Translations under genes and position numbers: made by a program | Source of the DNA: Pomacea canaliculata | Taxonomy: Eukaryota > Mollusca > Gastropoda > Architaenioglossa > Ampullariidae | Assembly: GCF_003073045.1 (NCBI RefSeq) | Contig: NC_037592.1 | Location: 9,204,007 to 9,268,006 of the forward strand | DNA length: 64,000 nt | Direction: 5' to 3' | Shown: positions 13,001 through 26,600 of the stretch, piece after piece | Layout: each line of letters opens with the position of its first letter | How positions within the stretch are numbered: position 1 is the stretch's first letter | Notes under the pieces: generated by a model | Told to the model about the DNA's origin: nothing | The model's database searches: none | What the model saw: only the letters and a program-made list of their open reading frames with translations

Positions 13001-15357
13001 GAACTATCATCATATTTTCTGTTCCAGGAATGGTTGCTATCCTTGACGAGGCAATTGGGAATATAACTGGACTACTGGATACTAGGGGCTTCATGGAAAA
13101 CATCCTCATCATCTTTACTACAGACGTGAGTTAAGAACAGATTTGTCAGAAAGTGTGTTAAGGACATCATGTGTTGTTGTCTAGGAGTGGGAAAAGACAA
13201 TTCAACAGCAGACAGAAGTCACATGACTTCATAATACAAAGAGATAGAGGCATTCGACATAAGTGAAACATAATGCTAAACCTAATACACCTCAATAAAA
13301 ACAAGATCGTAAAAATAAAGAGCTGTAGCCTATGGTAGTGAAAATAAGTGATTCACCCAGCCTAGAGTAACCTCTCCTTCTGCCGCCTTACCTTTCCTGA
13401 TAAAATCCGGCAATAAGGACCGACAAACAATCTTGCAGGTAGGGAACAAGAGTGAGAAATAAACATGAACTGAAAGAAAAGTGTACAGGTCAGATAGAAG
13501 AGGTCAAGGAACAATGCACAATATACCAGACAGAACAGGACTAAGCAGGACTAAACAGGACCAGGCAGAGAAGACCTGTCACAGCCAGCTACATTTATTA
13601 CTTCTCTACAGAATGGTGGTCCCGTATGGGCAGCCGGCAACAACTGGCCTTTAAGGGGGGCTAAATCTACCTTGTGGGAAGGAGGCACCCGGGGTACTGG
13701 CTTTGTCTACAGCAGGAATCTCTTCAAGCAAACTGGGATCATCCATGACGGGTATTTATGGACTTCATTCTGCATGAAAAGTGAGATAGAACATTTGCTA
13801 ATGTAAGATTCAAGGCTTCGCTCTACTAAGCAAAGGATGGACTAATCTTACTGTAAGGTTTTTGCGTTATTCCAATAGGGTTAATTCAACAGTAATATTA
13901 TCTACAACTTATTCTGAACAGTTAGGAACAACATGTCTCTGATAGCCCATGATATGTTTCAGTCTTATGCATGCGGTCGACTGGTTCCCAACCATCATGA
14001 GCCTTGTTGGCGGTCAAACACGTAAGTTTTTATTTAATGAAAACGAAAATGAACAAAGTAAAACATCAAGAATCTTCTCTCAGTTTGTTTTTCTTCCAAG
14101 TTTGACTGCATTTGTGATAGCCCTACAATCAATTGTTCCGCTGGTAGTCACTGGTTATGAATAGAAGGGATCTGTGGAGCAAAATCAACAGACCGATTCT
14201 TGTCTGGTCTCAACATCAATTTTTTTTTAAACTAGAAAAAAATAATAAACTGGTTATAAAGTTTGTGTATATGACAGTTTGACTTTTTGCTAGTAAAAGT
14301 AAATGTATTTTTTATTATTTTAAGTATCCAGGTAATGTGTAAAGTTGATTTTTGCAAGGTATGGTAGGTCAGTGTCCATAGATGTAGTTTTACTAGTGTA
14401 GATGTGCAATAATTCATGAAGTTTGCTAATTGCAAGGCAGATTTATGTACAGTGTGGTAGAACTAACAACAGTATTTATCACATCCTGCGGTGTGCAGCC
14501 CCAGGTATTGATGGGGTCAGCCAGTGGGAGTCTATTCTCAATGGAAGTCCAAGTCCACGCTATGATTTCGTCTACAACATTGACCAAATACTCCAGAACT
14601 CAGCTATAAGGTAAACTGCTCATTCTTATTCGAAAGTCCCCGCTCGATTGAACACACACACAGACAGAGAGAGAGATGGGGGGAATGTAGAAAAGAGAAT
14701 AACAAGGGTGACAGTGTTTGATTCTACATTGAATAGAGCAGCCTTCAAAGTCGTTCTTTTCAATCTCATTGGCCCTGCAGTTTTCCACTTGAATGCCTTT
14801 TAACTTTCCATTCAAAGAAATGGAGACTGGAAGCTGATCCAGGGGTCACCGGGTACATGGAATGACTGGTACCCTGTTCCTGGAGTCGATAGTGATGACA
14901 GCGTGACTCCTGACTACACCAAGTTTGCCCCAGACGACTACCAGCTTTACAACATCAAGGGTAACACACACACAGAGACACACAGACACACACACACACA
15001 CAGACGCACAGACACACAGATAAACATACACACAAATCAATTGCCTATTGTGTTGCAAGTTGGGTTGTAACATGCCAGTCTTCTAGGTCTTACCATCCAT
15101 CATCTCCTCCTTCTACCTCCCTCGACCTTGTTTTGTCATCGTGAAGCTGTGGTGAAGACAGCAGCTATTTTTAACTCATTGCAGAGGACCCCGAGGAGAG
15201 GAATGACGTCAAGAGCCTGTACCCGGATGTTCTAGTCGCCATGCAGCTGAGACTGGCACAATGGCTGAATACAGAGGTGCCGCCGAATTTCCCTGGCCCT
15301 GATCCCGCCGCTAACCCGGCTAGGTATGGCGGTGCCTGGAGTCCTGGCTGGTGCTGA
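10049..15357 (+). CDS. Arylsulfatase B-like sulfatase 1 (intact, 14 exons)
   Basis: Hydrolyses sulfate esters, as ARSB does for N-acetylgalactosamine-4-sulfate; secreted or lysosomal. Exons: 10049-10175, 10371-10482, 10846-10897, 11142-11245, 11429-11535, 12043-12107, 12336-12437, 12699-12765, 13028-13125, 13612-13751, 13963-14021, 14499-14610, 14818-14960, 15185-15357. The sum is 1461 nt, or 486 aa in one frame, a usual length for ARSB/I/J proteins. The start is the ATG before a signal peptide ([13 protein letters not shown]). Key residues: metal-binding Asp40-Asp41 (ADDLG); Cys78 in CSPSR, the formylglycine site; Lys132/His134 (GKWHLG); His219 (SVHEPLE); Asp278-Asn279 (TTDNGG). The C-terminus is [10 protein letters not shown]. 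Intron 1 uses a GC donor (TTAG|GCAGGT), since only that keeps the frame. It is convergent with arylsulfatase 2. The actual sugar substrate is unknown. Confidence 0.93.
14963..15031. repeat. (CA)n microsatellite in intron 13 of arylsulfatase 1
   Basis: An imperfect CA/CAGA run begins immediately after the exon 13 donor. It explains the VCVCV-type open frame on the other strand. Confidence 0.9.
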
Positions 15358-15535
15358 TGTCGGCGTCAACACCCTCCTTTACTCATCTCTCGGTCACAAA
15401 TTTGTATGTCGCTTATCTGTGTCGATAATTAAAGTGAGAAAAGTGAGGACCACTGAGCTAGTAGTTCGCTTTTATTATTAAATATTTGTCGGATTTTCAC
15501 TCTTGCACGCTTTGACGATATCTTTATCTGCTGTA

Positions 15536-15541
15536 AATAAA
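15536..15541 (+). terminator. Polyadenylation signal AATAAA, arylsulfatase 1
   Basis: Canonical AATAAA 179 nt after the stop codon. A second one lies at 15952-15957 and could give a longer 3' UTR. Confidence 0.6.
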
Positions 15542-15959
15542 TTCCAGTGACAGCTACTTGTTTGCTGTGATGTTATTTCTCATTAAATCTTGATATGACT
15601 AATCTCTGTTATTTGGAGATTTGTGGCAGTCAGTGATCCCCCTTTGCTTCCGGAAACCTGTGGTAGTATCCACAGGATCTGGGCATCGCAGTGTTAATGG
15701 AAAAATAGAAGAATTAGTCGATTTGCCAAATGACAGTACACTCGGATTTCGACTTGGTTATGGCCGCTTTTTTCTCTACAAACACCAATCACACCCATCC
15801 TGGCATCAAGCCTTCACAGACACATGCGTGGAGAAGAGTTCAGAGGTGACTGTAGCTAAGATATTAAGGTGTAGAAGCTAAGATACTTTGGTGTAGATGT
15901 AGGGTTTAGGTTAGGAAGTGGACGTTTGTGTTAAATAGTTGCTGTAGTGTTAATAAAGT

Positions 15960-16730
15960 CGTGTTGTAGATAATAAGTTCTGCTCTTGTATTGTTTATCC
16001 ACTGATATCTTCTCTCCTATCCACTCTCTGTCCTATTTAGCAAAGCCGGGTAAGGGAGACTGATTATGCCGGGTAGCAAGATGCCCAATTACAGTTTTTC
16101 CTTATTCTTTTTCTTCTTCCTTCTATTCTGTAGCCTTCCTCGTGCGACGGTCGAGCGGTTTCCAGATAATTAATCCCTGTAATGGGAGCGTCCCTAGGTG
16201 TGTATATATATACATGTGTACATTCTATTGCTTTGCAAAGACTTATCTTCCATACATCATTAGATAAGGAGTTACATTTATTGTTATCATCATTAAAGAA
16301 GTAGTGAGTTGTAAAATAATTTCTGATGATTGGACACAGGAAATGTTATCATGAATCTCGTTCCTCGTTGATACTATTTTGCGTGTATCTAGAAAACGAA
16401 TGTATGTATTTATTTGTATTAAAATTTTAAGAAATAGTATCTAGAACCAAGGTTTTTATTTTATCCACACTTTACTAAATACTGTCACCCCACTAGACCT
16501 TTAAGGCTCACATGAACTAGGTTAGAGTATTGCAGAGTCATGCTGATCACTTGTATTATTCTAGATAATAAATGTAACGAAGTTTATAGATACTACAAGT
16601 CTGTGTTGTACTTGCTGAGCAATATTGTCTTCCTGATGGTCGTTGTTGATCAACAGTCGAGCAAAATTTTAAAACAAAATCTTTGCCAAGAAAGGTTTCT
16701 TTTAAAGTGTGCTAACTTTTTTGTTTTGCC
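15960..16730. other. Intergenic space between convergent arylsulfatases 1 and 2
   Basis: AT-rich with no supported gene. It contains the 3' flanks of both genes and a short TATATA run near 16203. Confidence 0.45.
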
Positions 16731-16843
16731 GTTATTTTGAAAAAAAGATAATAAGAGAATCTTTTAATGATCCCAAGTGTGTGGTCAGTGTCGTTATCAG
16801 CACAACACCCGGGCTCCACGACACACCCATAGCATCACCTACA

Positions 16844-19800
16844 CTACAGAGACAGATCAAAAAGAGAGGGGTATTGGGAGGAAAGTTGGCCGGAACCAGG
16901 GTTGCCTTCCATTCCTCCGAGCCTCGTTTTGAGTGCTGCGAGGACGTCAGGGTACTTGCTAGCGACATCTGTCGTCTCCAGAGGATCTTCTGTGAGAAGA
17001 AATAACAAAATTAGTCGGTTAAAAATAGAAGCAGACTTGTGTTCTAAAGAAATTTCTAGCAAAATTGTTCATCCATACTTAAAAAGATTTTTTAAAATGG
17101 ACTCTTGCGTATATGCAGGTATCATGATTTAAAATGAACATATATACTTCTTGTAAAAAAAAATATTGTATAAACAGCCATCAGATTACAACACAACCAA
17201 ATAATAACATCAGGACCATTGATGTTGAAGAGACTGTAGCTGTGAGGCCAGGCTACGAAATCTTCCTTCTCCGTCACAACATTAGCAAGCTGCGGGGGTG
17301 GGTACCACCCGCTTTGATTGCCTGGCGACCCTTGGATCAGTTTCCAGTCGCCCACCCTGTGGCGAGAGCAAAAGTGATACACGTGACCAAAACGTCAGCA
17401 AGACGCACTGCTACGTCACTTCCCCATCACACTCCTGCACATGCACACGAGCACGTGCCAAAGACAGCACGAACACGGCCACCCACCATGTCACTTCTTT
17501 GGGTGGATGGAGGTTAGAGAGCGGGTGGGAAGGTCAAAGTGCAAGCTACCTGATGGCGGCGTTCTGATTGATTTCGTCGATGTTGTAGACAAACTCTGTT
17601 CTAGGACTTGCTTTGTCGTTGACGATGGCATCCCACTGACTGACCCCATCAATACCAGAAGCTTTCGAAAACACACAAATATAGACTATAATGACCAATC
17701 CGCTTTATAACTGAGTTTTTAAAATTTTTGTCAACGTTTATGTTGCAGTACTCATGCTGATTTTAAATAAGTGCATGCACCCTCTGAAGACAGTATGTAG
17801 ATTGAACAGCAGTCTTATTAGTCTTACGACAACGGAATGAAAGTACCCCGACATAGATGTTTGTACTTCATACAGACTAGTATACCCTGAATCAGTCCAG
17901 ACAACTTACGAGTTTCTCCCCCGGCGAGTGTCATGAATGTTGGAAACCAGTCTACAATGTGCATTAACCTGTAGGTAAAGACAATGTTGTTATGTGGCAG
18001 ATATATATATACACAGTAATATATACATATACAGTACATAATTTATAATTTTTATGCATTCTATAATTCATCATTTGATATTTTGAGTTTCCTGTCCTGT
18101 TCTAGTCGTCATCGCACGTGCATACAAAAGCAGACGATCAGAAACAGAGATGGATGTATCAGTACCCATTATAAGTAGTTCCTGTCTTCTTGAAAAGATT
18201 TTTGCTGTACAGAAGTCCTTTTCCCCGAGTACCACCCTCCCAGAGTGTACTCTTGGCCCCTCTCAGAGGCCAGTTGCTGGCCCCTTCCGTGGGGTCTCCA
18301 CCATTCTAAAATGAAATTTTGAATCGTATTGGAAGTAGCTATTTGCTCACTTCTACTATGTGTGCCTAAAGTTACACTTTTTAATTTATTGGATTGTTAA
18401 CAGGTAAGTTATATTCCTTTATGTCGCCAACAAACATTTAGATGGTTAGATTGTTGCTGTAATGTAGTCTCCAATAGTGCTACACAAAGATACAAGTAGT
18501 ATTTGTAAACAAATCTTAAATGTTCTCTTTAAAAAACCTTTTCCATATTCGAAACTTGTGCTTTTGCTAATGAAAGTACAGTACCAAAGGAATAAAGTGC
18601 GGTGAACAGTACTCACATCTGCAGTGAAGACCAGCAACATGTTGTCTGTGTAGCCCCGCCTCTCTAACACCTCAGTTATATTTCCAATGGCTTCGTCCAT
18701 GGCGGCCAGCATCCCTGGTCATGGCCACAAACACGCCAATAGATCAATGATTTAATTAATAAGTTTCAGAATTAAATAAAGTTAATAACACCCTCTTTAG
18801 TGGATACAATGAATACAATGCGTGCTTGATGCATATTTCAATTTCACAACAATTATAAATATATAAGTCTAAATTATAAGTGTAAGACGAAATACTGACA
18901 ATTCAGGAGGTAAACTAAATAAATATTTTCAATAAAATTTTTTATTTTATGGACATAGAGGCTTGTCTACTTTTTTGACGGCTCTGAACAAATCATTCGA
19001 AAACATGAAAATATGTTTTTATGGAAGTCGATTATGTTTACTTACCGCAGTATGTACGTCTGTTGGCGTCCTTAATGTGGGAGCAATAGCTTTCTTCGTA
19101 TATTGCAGGCACCTGAAAACAAATTCACTTCTTATTGTTTTAGGGACTGCATTACTACCGCATTACTCTATAATTACCTTTCACGTCTGCGCGCTTGCGT
19201 AAACATACATTCAAACTGAATACCAGAGGCTGAATATCTGTGGGTTATATAGCTAATTTGTGAGAACAGTTTAAAAAAAACTGAATTGTGTTTACCTCCA
19301 ACGGATAATGGACGGCCTGGAAGGCCAGGTACAAGAAGATTGGTTGAGAAGTATTGTGCTCTTCAAGAATTTCTTGCGCACGGCGAGAAAATGCAAACTG
19401 CACAGATGATAAAATATGATTTGTCAACAACAACATGGTCACTACATTATCAACAACGTGGTCACTACATTGCCAGCTCAACAACTCTATATCTTTCTTT
19501 TTTCTGCCCTTCGTTAACAGTCACTTAAAATATACTGTAATTATAGTCATTAACGGCTGACAATAATGACAGACACTTAGTCACACCACTATATTACCAT
19601 TCATACAACACAGCTGTACCACCAGATAATATCAAATTACACAAGTCACTGTCTAAATTTGTGCTATATCTCACAAGTCAATACTACAAAGAACTAACAA
19701 GTTTCCACTGTAAGAGTGATCGTCTTACGGAGGCAAAGAGGCTCCATCCTGTCTCCATGTTAATAATAACAATTGCCCTTACAATGTCCTTATTTGTCTT

Positions 19801-22192
19801 GAACCAACATTTCTACAAGCAAGTAGTTCTATATAAAATGGCCAGATGCAGGAAAATGTAAAATACTTACCGTGGAGTACACTCCCGAGGCGTTCTTGTC
19901 CACCTCTTCATTAAATCGAAAGTCGAGGGCTTCCTCTAAAAAAGACAATTTAAAATACTGAGGGTGTTTGAGGAGTAGGATATACTACTGTAATCACTGT
20001 GATCGGCGTTGTAAAGGTTCGATTATTTCCAAATTAGACTATTTAAAAATCAGTTCAATTGGAAACAGAAAGTGTAGAGACAAGAAAGGGTAGATTAACG
20101 GTCACAATGTTAACATTGTTTATTGTTTGCTTCCGTACAATCTGTACGTTTTAATATAAAGGTGTAGCTGCTTCTATATCGTGTAGCAAAATAAAACCTT
20201 ACGGTGTTCGTGGTTGTAATAATCTTCATCAGCGTTGTAATAACCATAGAAACTGTCGAAACCACGAAATCTCGGTGTGTACTTCCAGTTGCAAAATCCA
20301 AGGTGCCATCTATTTTTTTGATAAGAAAAAAAGAAATGGCATCGAAAAATATTAAATATCTGTCAACATGAAGCCATCGTCCATTTTGCCAATTGTCGCC
20401 AAAATGTCATGAGACATTCACCAAAGTGTCTGTCACTACCAGAAAAAGAGTAAAGGTATAAAGTGGAAGAACAATAATCACATGCGGCCAACATGCACTT
20501 TTGTGATTGACATGTCATGTGCGAGCGTGATTCGTCAGTCAAATGGCCCCAACGCAGACAATGTCAGTATTCTGTTCTCACAAACGTACACGACGCCGAC
20601 ATTGAGTTTTACGTCCACCCAGACGGTCGCCGTTGACCTACGACCTTAGCCTTTCCTCAGCGCGTGCGTCTTCGAGGCGCGTGACGTACTCACTTGCCAA
20701 TCGCGTGAGTTGAATACCCGACGTTCTTCAGAGCTTGTGGAAGGGTCGTGAGGTTTCCAGGTAGAAATGCCTTCTGCATCGGAAGAATGACGATGTGCTG
20801 AAAATTTTGAAAAAAATCACTTGCGGATGGCAAGTCAGTAGCTGTCAAAGATTTCTTGTAGTCAAAAAGAATGAGCGAAAAGAGCTTTACCCGTTTGCCA
20901 ATATTTGTATTTATCTGTGTACTTGTTTGTCCCTGTGAAGGTTTGATTTTTTTGAATGTGTTCTTGACATGGTATTGAATCAACCAATCAAACAGTCAAT
21001 TAGTATATAAACACAAAACATGCTTTGCTGTCCAGTAAAGGGTGAGACATTAATTATGAGAGACTTGAAAAATAATTATCCCTATCGTCCCTCATCACCC
21101 CACGTTTGAGCTTTAAGAAGATTTGACATTCTACCCGGTCTGTTAATTAAAACTGTACATTTATCTAGATTGACTGGTACAGTTGTTGTTATGTTTGTAA
21201 ACCTACTTGTAGTCCAGTGTGGAAGGGGAAGTAACCAGACATCAGCGCACTTCTTGATCTGCAGAGTCATGTAACTGATTATCTCTGAATTATGCCTTAA
21301 CAAAACAAATAAAGGTAAAAATTAAAAAAATAATAATTAAATAAATTAAACAACAAACACAGTAGTGTCCATGAACGCACACATACCTAAGCGAGCGAGC
21401 ATAAAGACAGGATGTGATTGTGTTTACATTTGTTTGTTCTTCATGCGCATGATGTCTTTATTGCTGGCACGGCATAAAAAACAAACAAACAAACAAACAA
21501 TTGATGTCCCTAACTGACAGGTTCTTACGGTGAACACAAAGGTTGTACATAAGAGTTGCCCAGGATAATTCCATTCTGTGCCAGATGGTACAGGTTTGGG
21601 GAATGCAAGTTCGGATCCTCCCAGTTCACATCGGCCCAACCTGAAGAAGTTAGGAACCGTAACAGAACATTCCAGATTGACCTTTTGCCATTTATCAATG
21701 GTGGCTTATCGACCTAAATGGATTTTTTCGGTCTTATAACATTCCACGGAAAAGCGAGACAACCTAAAAGGACGGTAAATTGAATGATGTAGTGTAGTTA
21801 ATGAGACTCACTGTTTTAATCATGAGCAAACACAAGGAAACAGACTGGACTTCCCATACAGGACTTGCTTGCCACCACTCGACAAACCTAAGAGCCTATT
21901 ATGTGTCTATTCTTTTTAATGACTACAACTGAAGGACTAGAACATCTAGTCTCCAGCTGGTTCCAAAGATAGGATAAAGGAAGATGTTGCGTATTTTGAA
22001 CAATGGATGCTATGCCTTTGCTTACTGAAATCTCTCAAAAGAAACTTATTTGACCACATGCTTACCTAGATCATCAGCGATGATGAAGATGATGTGAGGA
22101 GGACTTGAAGCCTGAGGTTCTGAGTGGACAGACCATATCGAGAACAAAAGTACCGCCACGCACAACAGCGACCTCTGGCGGCCACCAGCCAT
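16844..22192 (-). CDS. Arylsulfatase B-like sulfatase 2 (14 exons, aberrant C-terminus)
   Basis: Same enzyme family and exon plan as copy 1. Exons: 22066-22192, 21529-21640, 21207-21258, 20694-20797, 20203-20309, 19871-19935, 19296-19397, 19046-19112, 18617-18714, 18166-18305, 17910-17968, 17550-17661, 17217-17356, 16844-16989. Total 1431 nt, 476 aa. It has a signal peptide ([13 protein letters not shown]), [18 protein letters not shown] with the formylglycine Cys at residue 78, [14 protein letters not shown], and ADNGG across exons 9/10. All donors are GT. In the last exon an extra G (CTCGGAGGAATGG, where copies 3 and 4 have CTCGAGGAATGG or a close form) shifts the frame, so the protein ends SLFDLSL instead of ...WSPGWC. 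Even the unshifted frame diverges after the Pro-Asn stretch, so the C-terminal tail has truly drifted. The catalytic core is complete. Confidence 0.87.
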
Positions 22193-23598
22193 CGCACAAA
22201 CTTTCTAATAAAATCTCCAGGACAGCAGGTCAGACTCGTAAGTAGACCTTTATTTACCTGCTGTGCTAAAATGTGTCACAACAAATACTTTCGTTCTCCG
22301 GGACATTCCTGACCCCTGCACGCTAACCACGAGTTGTAGGTGGGGTTTCCTCTCCCCTCGCCAGATGGCGTCGTTATCAGCAGTGACTCAGCCATTAATG
22401 CAGATAAAAATGGTGGCTGCTTCTTTGTAAAGAATACTGCAACCGGGGTTGTAGATTAAGCAATACATCTTCTAGAACTAAGACAGCAGTTTCTGAAATA
22501 CTAAAAATACCTTCGTGATATCTATGGATCCTAAAATTAGCCAACACACATACACACGCGAGTCAGTTTAATACCCATCTAACAATATACTCCAACCAGA
22601 TGATTCAGCTGTAGACTGAGTACTTTTCTGTAGAGGTTTGAAGGAGATAAGACATGGAGAGAGAAATTATTACCGTCCTAAAAGAAAAAAAGACTTCTGG
22701 CCCCGAGATAAGTGGGGTTCTTTACATCTCACTTTCCAACGATCGCAAATAGGACTAACTTGACCTTTACCCTTACACTTTAAGACAAATGGTCCTGTGC
22801 ACTTAAGGCACGCATAAGACATTTTTATTTATTCACCCCACTCAAAGCTTGAGTAAAAGTAAATATAAGACAAACCTAAAAATGATAGTAAGAATGGCAC
22901 AGATATCAAAATCTTTTGTATCACATCAACATGACTTCTACCAGTGATGTGATTTACCAAAGCTATCATAAATAATCTTTATAAATTTTGTGTTTTATAT
23001 AATACATATTTAGTACAGAACAGCCACCGATAAACGCAACACATTTTATTTTGTAGTTTTTTATTGTGTTTTATTTCTCTCGTTTACATGATAATAAAGA
23101 AAGGAATAATTATAAGATTCGATCATCTAAGAATCCTAAAACTTAAAACTATAATTTAGCTTTTACACTCTGACCTCTCCATCGTTTTAGACAATTAAGT
23201 AGTCGTTTTACACAGGAAGGCATTAAACTAGGAGTTGTTTTTTGTTTGTTCTTCTTTCAATCTCAGCTGACAGTAATAAATTAAACTGAAATATCAAGGT
23301 AAGTACATACAATAATAAAGTCTTTAAGTCTATTGTTACAAGCACGTAAAAATAAAAATATAATGAAGGTGTCCAAGAGAAGTAATCAATGCTTACTTCG
23401 TATTTTCAGCTGCTGTTTGATTTCGTCGTTGTCTCATATAAGTTTCATGGCTTATCTACATTATTTATATATATAGTCAGCTATGACTGACATGAGCATC
23501 CGTTTTAGCAAAAAGGATAATCCCAAAATTTTTATTCATCTATTATAATGATTTGTAATGATTATATCTATCAAACTATTTTATTTTCACTCAAGATT
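22193..23598. other. Intergenic: upstream flank of arylsulfatase 2 and 3' flank of arylsulfatase 3
   Basis: No gene seen. A TATA-like AAATAAAGG on the minus strand near 22240-22250 is a weak promoter candidate for arylsulfatase 2. Confidence 0.4.
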
Positions 23599-23604
23599 TT
23601 TATT
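23599..23604 (-). terminator. Polyadenylation signal AATAAA (minus), arylsulfatase 3 tail
   Basis: TTTATT on the plus strand, 38 nt beyond the last codon of the arylsulfatase 3 final exon. Confidence 0.5.
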
Positions 23605-23641
23605 TTTGCTTAAGAAGAATGAACTGGCTGTAATCTTTTAA

Positions 23642-26600
23642 TTAATCGTGTGCGTGAGGATAGATGGGATAAATATATTCAGCACCACCCAGGACTCCAG
23701 ACACCCCATAGTTTTGAGGATCGGCGAGGGGGTCATCAGGAGGAAAGTTTGCTGGCACAAGCGTCGTCTTCCACTCCTCCAGCCTCGTTTTCAACGCAGC
23801 AAGCACGTCAGGGTACTTGCTGGCAACATTATCCATTTCTAGAGGATCTTCTGTTAATAGAAACATAATATGTTTGATTAAAAAGTTCAATCCATAAAGA
23901 ATCTTTTGCAAGTAAACAATGACTCAAATAGTTCCATAATCATGCTTTGGTCGAAATGCTGATTTTTTAAATGATATCATTTCTTGCGCATCACAATGTT
24001 TGCAATAAAGTAATAAATAAATAATACATTAATTAATTAAAGCATTAATCATAAATGTCCGAACCATGTGTAACTTTCAGGTGTGTTGTTGCGTTTATCT
24101 TTATGTGTATAGTATAATATGTTTATTATTCCCAGTAAAAGAACTAATTTAACATTTCGCCACCAGATTAGAAGATACAAACCATTTATGTTAAACAAAC
24201 TATAGTTGTCAGGCCAGGCTAGGAAATCTTTGCTCTCCATCACAAAGTCAGCAAGATGCGGAGGTGGGTACCACCCGCTCTGATTGCCTGGCGACCCTTG
24301 GATCAGTTTCCAGTCGCCCACCCTGTGGTGAGCAGAGAAACACGAGACACGTGACCAAAATGGCGACCCGTGGACGCGCTTCTGATTTTCGTACACCTAG
24401 CTTGCATCCACAGGTACATAACTGCACGCACACCTGACTGCCTAAAACTACCAAACCCGACCATCCAACCCAAGCGACTGTTAGAAAAAGGAATGTGGAA
24501 GTTCGGGAGTTGAACAGAGAATGGACTGTAAAGGGAGAGCACTCTTCCTGATGGCGGCGTTCTGATTAATTTCGTCGATGTTATAAACAAGTTCTGTCCG
24601 GGGACTTGCTCCGCCGCTTAGGATGGATTCCCACTGACTGACCCCGTCAATACCAGGAGCTTATCAAATACATAAACAAAATGACAATTTAGACATAAAC
24701 GTGGTCTTACTGTCATGATAATAATAATAAACAGGGCCGTGCTTAGGGGCAGGCAGACGAGGCATCTGCCTAGGGCCCCGCACATTTCATTAAATAACAA
24801 CCGTGGCGATCGTGGTGTCAAGGGCCCCGCACATACCCTATGCCTCGGGCCCCGCGGGGGGTAAGAACGGGCCTGATAATAAATGTAAAATTTGTTAAGC
24901 GCATAAAAGCAATTCATATCAGTTCTGTTCCTTCTAAAGGATTAAATGGTCCTTAAATCTAAAGACTTTATTTAATGGCTCATAAATAAATAAAGGCGCC
25001 CACAAATGCGTCTCTTATATATTCTATTAATGACAATTCTTGTGCTTTGTTTTGACAGCTCAAATGTCTGATTGTCAACTTAAGAATAGATGTAAGGAAC
25101 TTATCAAGAACATATCGCAGACATTTTTGTGTTCCACAGTCATAAAAAGAAATAAAATTTCAAGAATGGATTTAGAGAGTATGTTATATTTAAAATACAG
25201 TCAGCTTACGAGTTTCTCCGCCGACCAGTGTCATGAATGTTGGAAACCAGTCCACGATGTGCATCAACCTGACCACAGACAGAAAACTACCACTTGACAA
25301 GATTGGAGGTTGTTTTATCAATATGTATGTCTGTTTGTTTAATGTATGTATTGCTTGCCTTCATAGCGCTCAGGTATGTGAAAAAAAAGGCATGCACACA
25401 CATCGGCTGACAGACATACACAGATTTGCGGTCTTGCATACACAAACATGCACACAGACATGGGTGCCCTTGTAATAAAAGCACCTGCACAACAAACAAC
25501 ACGAGGGATGTTACCCGTTGTAAACAGTTCCTGTCTTTTTAAACATGTTTGTGCTGTACACAAGTCCTTTGCCCGGGTGCCTCCCTCCCACAATGTGTTT
25601 TTGGCTCCTCTCAGCGGCCAGTTGCTGGCTCCTTGAGTGGGATCTCCGCCATTCTGACAAGAAATTAATAATGTATCTTTTGTTGTCAACATACAATATA
25701 TATATACACTCTTTAAAACTTAAAGTTTATACTATCTACAAAGAAAACCAATGCCATGCAACGCACTATAAACACTTTTGATCTAACACCTAGGTCATAT
25801 TTATTTATTACTTTACTGTAAAACTTTACTTATAGTTATAGCGATTCCAGTAAAGTTTTTCCTTCTTTCGAGCGTCTGTTTCATTGACTTTGACTAGAAT
25901 GTTGAAATTGTGTAAAAATAGATAAAAGGTTCATTCGCACTTCAAACATTAAGGGTCAGATTTTGTTAAAAATTTACACTAATCTTAAATAAGTGTGTTT
26001 CGGCATTTTCTAATGGGCCTATAATCCAAATGTTTGTCGAAATTAACCATTATTGACATACATACATCTGTGGTGAAGACAAGCAACATGTTGTCTGTGT
26101 AGCCCCGCCTCTCTAACACCTGAGTTATATTTCCGATAGCTTCGTCCATGGCTGCTAGCATCCCTGGTCATGAGCAGAAATAAAGTATGCTAAACTATTA
26201 GGGTAGGCAGTAGTATATGTTGATTAACGATAGAATTCTAAAAATACGGGAAGCTATCAGAACTGTCTGAAGTTTAACAAATTCACAAACTCTATAATCA
26301 AATAACACTTTATCGTACCACAGTATGTCCTCCTGTTGGTGTCTGTAATGTGGGAGCAAAAGGTTTCTTCGTAGAAATCAGGCACCTGAGAGCAGAAAAA
26401 ATATTCCTCATTTTTGTAGGTCTGTACCAAACACACACACACAGACATATATGTAAAACACCCGTTAATGCTTTCTTTGATATTGTGAGATTATTTTGTT
26501 CATGCATTTTATTTCCTTGATTACACCATTAATAAAAACAAGACGATGTACATTTAAAGGTTTCACAATGATGTGCCCACGTGTCTACCTGTAAATGCTG

